64,000 bases of DNA from Haliclystus octoradiatus. Its lineage: Eukaryota > Cnidaria > Staurozoa > Stauromedusae > Haliclystidae. The notes beneath the pieces were generated by a model. That model was not told where the DNA came from. It saw only the letters and a program-made list of their open reading frames with translations, and did no database searches. The stretch's first letter is position 1. Each line of letters begins with the position of its first letter. Below, piece after piece: positions 59,266-64,000 of the stretch. Position numbers and translations under genes: made by a program. The DNA lies in contig OU744449.1 of the NCBI GenBank assembly GCA_916610825.1, positions 1,810,001 to 1,874,000 of the forward strand, in the 5' to 3' direction.

Positions 59266-62200
59266 CATATATACATATATACATATATACATACATACAT
59301 ACATATATACATATATACATACATACATACATACATACAAAGAGTTTCTTAGTTAGCTTAGTATTAGCATCCTAGCTTACCTTTAGAGACGAGAGATGAC
59401 TCATACCACGCGCTATGTGACATGCAAACGTTAGAAGCATTTTTGATGTAAGATTTGGTACAGATCCACCATAGCTTGCTCTATAATATCGTTCAGAAAT
59501 TCCTCTGCTACTTCTTAAAAATCCTTGTAGATCACCGTTAGCACAATATTCAACAATAACCATTAAAGGTTCTTCAATAGAACAACAACCTTTTAAACCA
59601 ACAACATTTGCATGTAATGCTATAAGCTTTAGCACATCTAATTCAGCTTGTAAATCTTTTTTGGCAATATCATTTGTTATGTCTGAAAATGAAAATAAAC
59701 TTTCAATCAGTAATAGAAAGATCCTATTTTTAAAAGTTGTAGGCTATATAGTAAGTTCAATAACATTTTTTTAAAGAAAACACCAACACAAAACCAGGTT
59801 CTGAAAATTTTAAAATAGGTGGTCAACAAACGGTAGTTTGAACTTTTGCCTTCGTTACAGCAATGCAAGATACAACATACGGATATGTTTGCATCTGATC
59901 TGATAAAAGTTCATTAATATACATATTTCTACATAAGGTACATCAACTATTACATGGGCAGACCACAAGTGGCCATTCTATATATGTGTTGTAGCTGTCA
60001 TAGCTCGGTTACAACAGAGTGATTGGTGAACAGTTTATGATTAATTAATAGTGTTATCACAAACTCAATGCAATTCAGATAAACAATAGGAATTGATAGA
60101 CGGGAATTACTTTCCGTAGAATTCCGTAGCGGCTTATAATTTCTGATGCATCCATCTGCTCCCCTTAGGTACTTCTTGTGTGCGTGCGTGTATGTTTTAT
60201 TTTAATTCATAGGCCAACATGAGCACTGATCAATACTGCTCGTTTGTCCGTTATCAGGTTGTAAAAAGTCAATTTCTTAGTAATAATGCATAATATGTAT
60301 TGTATATTAATAATGTATAATATTATATAATAAAATAATAATACTCAATAAGATCTATTATTATACAGTAGGTCTTACCTCGCACCATTTTAATGGCCAC
60401 TTTCACCGGTCCTGTTGCACCACCCAACCCGTGAGCTTCACCGCGCATGACCATACCGAATGCACCTGAGCCCAATACAGTACTAACCCGCAGTTGATTA
60501 CGCGGAAATTCCCATTGGTCTGATTGTTGAAATAATAAAGGTTCCAATTCCATACGATATGCGCTTCCAGTATCAGGCATCATTGATGGACGTCGACTTC
60601 CGTGAGACTGTAGAAAAATTATGAACTTACTTGTTAATGTGGATAATTATATATTTTGTTATTGCTGAGCGTATATTATTACTAGCAAAGAGTGTAGGGT
60701 GGTATAGGGTCAATACTGAGACTAACCCTCTGTAATATTGGAATCAGATTATTAATACCAATATCAATCACACAATGTTAAAACTCTTAATAATGCGAAC
60801 ATGTAAAATATAAGTCCGAACGTTTAAGAAATCAGAAATCTAAACAATGAACTCGGCTATATAATATTATTTATGTGTCATACTATTCTTCTTGTTAGCA
60901 TACATAACTCTGCCACACGGCCGTAAACGAGAAAACAGTAATGTTCTCTCCTATTCCCCACGAAATGTTCTAAAAGAATACCTATAATTTTAATCCGAGA
61001 GGTTGACAAATACGCTCTATTTTGGAATGTCAACCAGTTTCAAATGACAAAGAAATCTACATACCGAGCCATTTTCCATGCTAACGGGTCTGCTATGTGG
61101 TGGTGATGCTGTCTGACTAGTATTAGTCGTCTTCTGTAATCGACGAACCAGTAGACAAACAATAATTATAGCTATGAACAATGCCACAAGAGCACCAGCT
61201 ACAATACCAATCAATGCAGTCAAACCAAGATTATCGAGAAGGCCACCACCTGGTGAATTAGTAGCCTGTCGAACTTGACCTATATGAAAAACAAGGAATA
61301 CAAATTACTTTCAAACTGACTGTTTTTAAGATATTATTGTGACTAGATTATGTTTAAAAACAGAGTCAAAAGACCCCGGAAAATTTATCAAAAATTTTTA
61401 TTTAGAATCTAGAAAATTAATTAGATAATACGAACGCAAATATTTGCTTCAGGGGAAGGGTTAAATTATGCTCGAAGTGAAATATGCTTTTTAAGTTTTG
61501 GAAATGTGATTACGATTTCTTCTAAACCTATCTACGATATATTTAGTATTTATTAAGTATATGCCAACTTCAACGTGTCTGTTTTTTTAATTTAAATTAA
61601 GTCTATCATCCCTGAATTTGAAAGAATTGCTAAAATTAATAAAATAATGCATAACATAACTGTTAAAAATGAGTAAATGAAACCTTTTTTTTTTATCTTA
61701 TTTTTTATTATGTGGCTTTTATATACCGATTTCACTGTAGCAGTTTTGAGTGACGAATGTAAGTACTAAGTAGGGATCTACCCAGATCCCTATATATGTC
61801 ATTACGCACGTGTATGCATTAGGCATTTGTTGGAAGAGTCTATTTGCCATAACTCTAAGGGCGACTTTGGTACTTGTTTGGTTCGTTGCTTTCGAGTAGC
61901 AACGCATGCGTATTATGAACGAATGACAACTTAACCAACACTTTGAAACATAATAATGAAATAATGTTGGGTGTAAGTCATTGGAATTAAATTGCTGAAT
62001 ATTTTATAGGCCTCATTTATAGATATTCTTAGTATTACGGACTCGATGTTTGAGTCAACCTTAGATCATGAGAGGGGCATACCTGCGGACTAATAAGCGG
62101 ACATACCTGCTCTTTTTGTCCATGCCGTTACTGTCGCACTAGTTGGACTATCACCAACAGCATTTGTAGCAAACATACGAAATTCATATCTTGTATTGGC

Positions 62201-64000
62201 ATCTAAATCCATAATTGTGTATGATTTAACTGTGGCTGGTGTTATCTGAATTGACTTCCACATTTCACGACCAGTTCCATTACGATATTGTAATGTTAAT
62301 GATATTAACTCTGTACCCCCTGTTTCAGCAACGTTCCATGATACAATGGCTTTGTTGCCTGAAGTGCGGATATCAAGAATAATTGGCTTCTGGGCATATG
62401 CTGCAATAAAAAATTATCCAACATTTCATTAATTGCTAGTTTTCTATAACGAAGTTCATCTAGCTGTAATATAAATTCAATCATAAATTAGATCTCTAAA
62501 TCAAGATTTATATAAGAAGCATTTTGATATGTACCTCATTTTAACATTTAAGGAGGAGGGTTAGCTCAGATGGCAGAGCAACTGAATTTCAGATCGGATC
62601 ATATCTGATCGACTGTGGTTCAAATCCCCCCGAAGGTCAGCTCAGCTTTGACTTTATCTAAAACATCAAATGAGTACTATCTGAGGATGGCGGATGGAAT
62701 GGTCCAGAGGGAATTGCATTGGGAGTAGTTGCGGAGCATCGCTGCGCATTGACAATTGAGACCTATCTGCCATGAAATCTGTTGAAATTGATCAGTGTCG
62801 TGGCTGAGGTCAGTATAAGAGCGTTGAAAATCATTGTTCTCAGCGAAAAGAGTCACTCCCCTAGAAATAGAGGGTTGGTAAGGGTATCTTCGGTATGGCG
62901 ACACAGTCTGCATTAATATTTATTTTAACATCAACGATTTAATGACATAATGATCTAATTAGGAGGATTAGCTCAGATGGCAGAGCAATCGAACATCATA
63001 TCAGATAAGATCTGATCGACTGTGGTACAAATCCCTTGAAGGGCAGGGCAGCCTTACCCTTACTCAAACATCAAATGGGGGGCACTCCCAGGATTGTCTG
63101 ATAGCGTAAAGGTAAACTTACCATATCCAGTCACGCTTAGATTTCTCGATGTGACTCCTTCAGAATTTTTGGCATAACATGTATACATCCTAAAGTCATT
63201 TTTATTAACATTTCTGAGAACAAGTGAGCTGATTTGTTGACCATCTGAAGAATTTACAGTAGGAAGAGCTTCATATTTATTACTAAATTTATCTCCTGAT
63301 GGTAAAGATATTTCATCGCCAAGAGCAGAAACAAAACGCCATTCAAAAGTAGCCAACGGATATCCTTTTGCAATACAATCAACTTGACCACTCTTTTCGA
63401 CATTGATGTGAACAGGATTCGATGCAAGTATTGTTGGAGGTACTAAAACGACAATGAAATGCAACTATAATATACAGTCAGACCTGTGATAACGGTCACA
63501 TCTATCATACAACGGTCATACAGTAGCCACCTGCCTATAGTGGTCGCTCTTAGTATGTCATTAATATTATTTTTTATTGAAAGAACCCTGTGAATAAAGG
63601 TCATCTGCACGTAAATGTTAATTTATGTTATCTACCTCTGATAGCTGGCTGTTATATAAGTCAACAAGTCAACAACAGCAATATAATTAGTATTATTGTT
63701 GTTATAATTATCCTCCTTATAGAAATAAATAAATCACTAACTAACCTTTAACGATGATTCTCGCGTATTGAAAATCTCTACCAGCCAAATTTTCAGAATT
63801 ACATTTATATATCCCGTCAGCTCTCCCATCAATATTGTTTAAACGTAAACGTCTCGTTCGCACATCATCCGCAATAAGACTTAAATCAAATGAATCATTT
63901 CTCATCCATGTGACGTTAAATTTTGACGAACCAACGCTTCTACATGTTAAAGTAACGTCATCTCCAATAGAAACAATTTGCTTTTTCGGAGTTATGTAAG
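56099..64000 (-). CDS. Receptor tyrosine kinase with Ig and FN3 domains, 5' end outside the window
   Basis: Exons on the minus strand: 63746-64000 (partial), 63122-63442, 62107-62400, 61065-61279, 60379-60607, 59381-59682, 58688-58810, 57964-58037, 57421-57558, 56886-56985, 56099-56266. They keep one frame for 738 visible residues. Order: Ig (1-85), Ig (85-191), FN3 (192-289), membrane helix about 309-332, kinase from about 400. Seen: GSGAFG 407-412, VAIK lysine 434, helix C Glu 451, HRDLAARN 541-548, DFG 561-563, KWMAIESL, and WSFGVVLWE. All catalytic residues are intact. The tail carries YINM (685-688) and YENF (696-699), predicted docking sites for PI3K p85/Grb2 and Grb2 SH2 domains. The FLRSSR, GYRMEKP and KWMAIESL phrases and the Ig plus FN3 layout resemble Tie-class receptors; VEGFR/FGFR and RET are also near. 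Assignment to a subfamily is tentative. Confidence 0.92.
58555..58612 (-). mobile_element. SINE family B tail fragment
   Basis: CCCGAATGCCCTTTCTGAGG, then CCAGGGATTGAACC is the inverse of the family B tail and B box. It lies in an intron of the kinase gene. Confidence 0.5.
59087..59337. repeat. (CATA)n microsatellite with CA and TATA interruptions
   Basis: CATA repeats run about 250 bases with a (CA)n block at 59143-59167 and ATATATAC variants near the right end. Translations of this region are repetitive artefacts. It begins about 44 bases into the kinase intron after the donor at 59380. Confidence 0.95.
62552..62918 (+). mobile_element. SINE family A, near full length
   Basis: GGAGGAGGGTTAGCTCAGAT (A box), GACTGTGGTTCAAATCC (B box) and the complete body to ATGGCGACACAGTCTGCA. 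It is antisense to the kinase gene, in the intron between the second Ig exon and the FN3 exon. Confidence 0.82.
62962..63085 (+). mobile_element. SINE family A, truncated, adjacent copy
   Basis: GGAGGATTAGCTCAGATGGC, CGACTGTGGTACAAATCC and CTCAAACATCAAATG; the body is then lost. It is only about 45 bases from the preceding copy in the same orientation, and about 35 bases from the Ig-exon donor. Confidence 0.7.
63475..63655 (-). mobile_element. Pogo-like MITE copy
   Basis: CAGTCAGACCTGTGATAACG preceded by TA, with internal GGTCATACAGTAGCCACC and an inverted right end ATAGCTGGCTGTTATATAAG. Confidence 0.6.

Noticed and set aside
59040-59375. Several 87-107 codon frames on both strands
   Set aside because: They are translations of the CATA microsatellite, repeating Met-Tyr-Val-Cys or His-Thr-Tyr-Ile.
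62552-62640. Possible tRNA gene at the head of SINE family A
   Set aside because: The same head recurs with the same 250-base body at several sites and cannot fold into a complete tRNA.

Overview
The window is nuclear DNA from an animal: AT-rich, intron-dense, spliced with GT-AG introns, and crowded with short interspersed DNA transposons and tRNA-derived SINEs. Gene content (NFX1, DHX8/PRP22, an Ig/FN3 receptor tyrosine kinase) shows a metazoan. The repeat mix suggests an invertebrate, but I cannot name the phylum from sequence alone. No bacterial operons, CRISPR arrays or viral genes were seen.

Layout. (1) 1-5578: no gene recognised; an old hAT-like element, a T/A low-complexity tract and SINE fragments. 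(2) 5579-28112, minus strand: a complete NFX1-type zinc-finger gene that I could thread through 25 exons with consistent phase (3780 nt, 1259 residues). It has a PAM2-like motif, a RING/PHD-like finger, a run of NF-X1 fingers and an R3H domain. (3) 28113-30020: divergent intergenic region of 1.9 kb, over 40 percent of it one hAT element with a perfect 8-bp target duplication. (4) 30021-54986, plus strand: complete DHX8/PRP22 spliceosomal helicase, 26 exons, 3603 nt, 1200 residues. (5) 44115-46510, plus strand, inside DHX8 intron 16: an unrecognised gene for a secreted 693-residue protein whose first coding exon is only the ATG. (6) 54987-56098: convergent 3' ends. (7) 56099-64000, minus strand: 3' part of a receptor tyrosine kinase with two Ig domains, one FN3 domain, a membrane helix, a kinase domain and a tail with YINM and YENF motifs. 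It runs off the window edge.

The most unusual observations are: a complete type I hammerhead ribozyme core at 10662-10706; three HxH motifs spaced exactly 30 residues apart at the C-terminus of the nested secreted protein; and three cases where the end of an exon together with its 5' splice site has become the seed of an intronic tandem repeat (DHX8 exon 23, about 281 bp x 7; DHX8 exon 2, 29 bp x 2; NFX1 exon 21, a donor-like minisatellite). The repeat landscape includes at least three hAT-type families, a PIF/Harbinger-like element, pogo/Tigger-like MITEs, a TTAA-flanked MITE, a foldback family and two tRNA-derived SINE families.

The three conserved genes work in RNA or signalling biology: DHX8 releases spliced mRNA from the spliceosome, NFX1 is a nuclear/RNA-associated zinc-finger regulator, and the kinase is a cell-surface receptor. 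Nothing in the window suggests that they act as one pathway.
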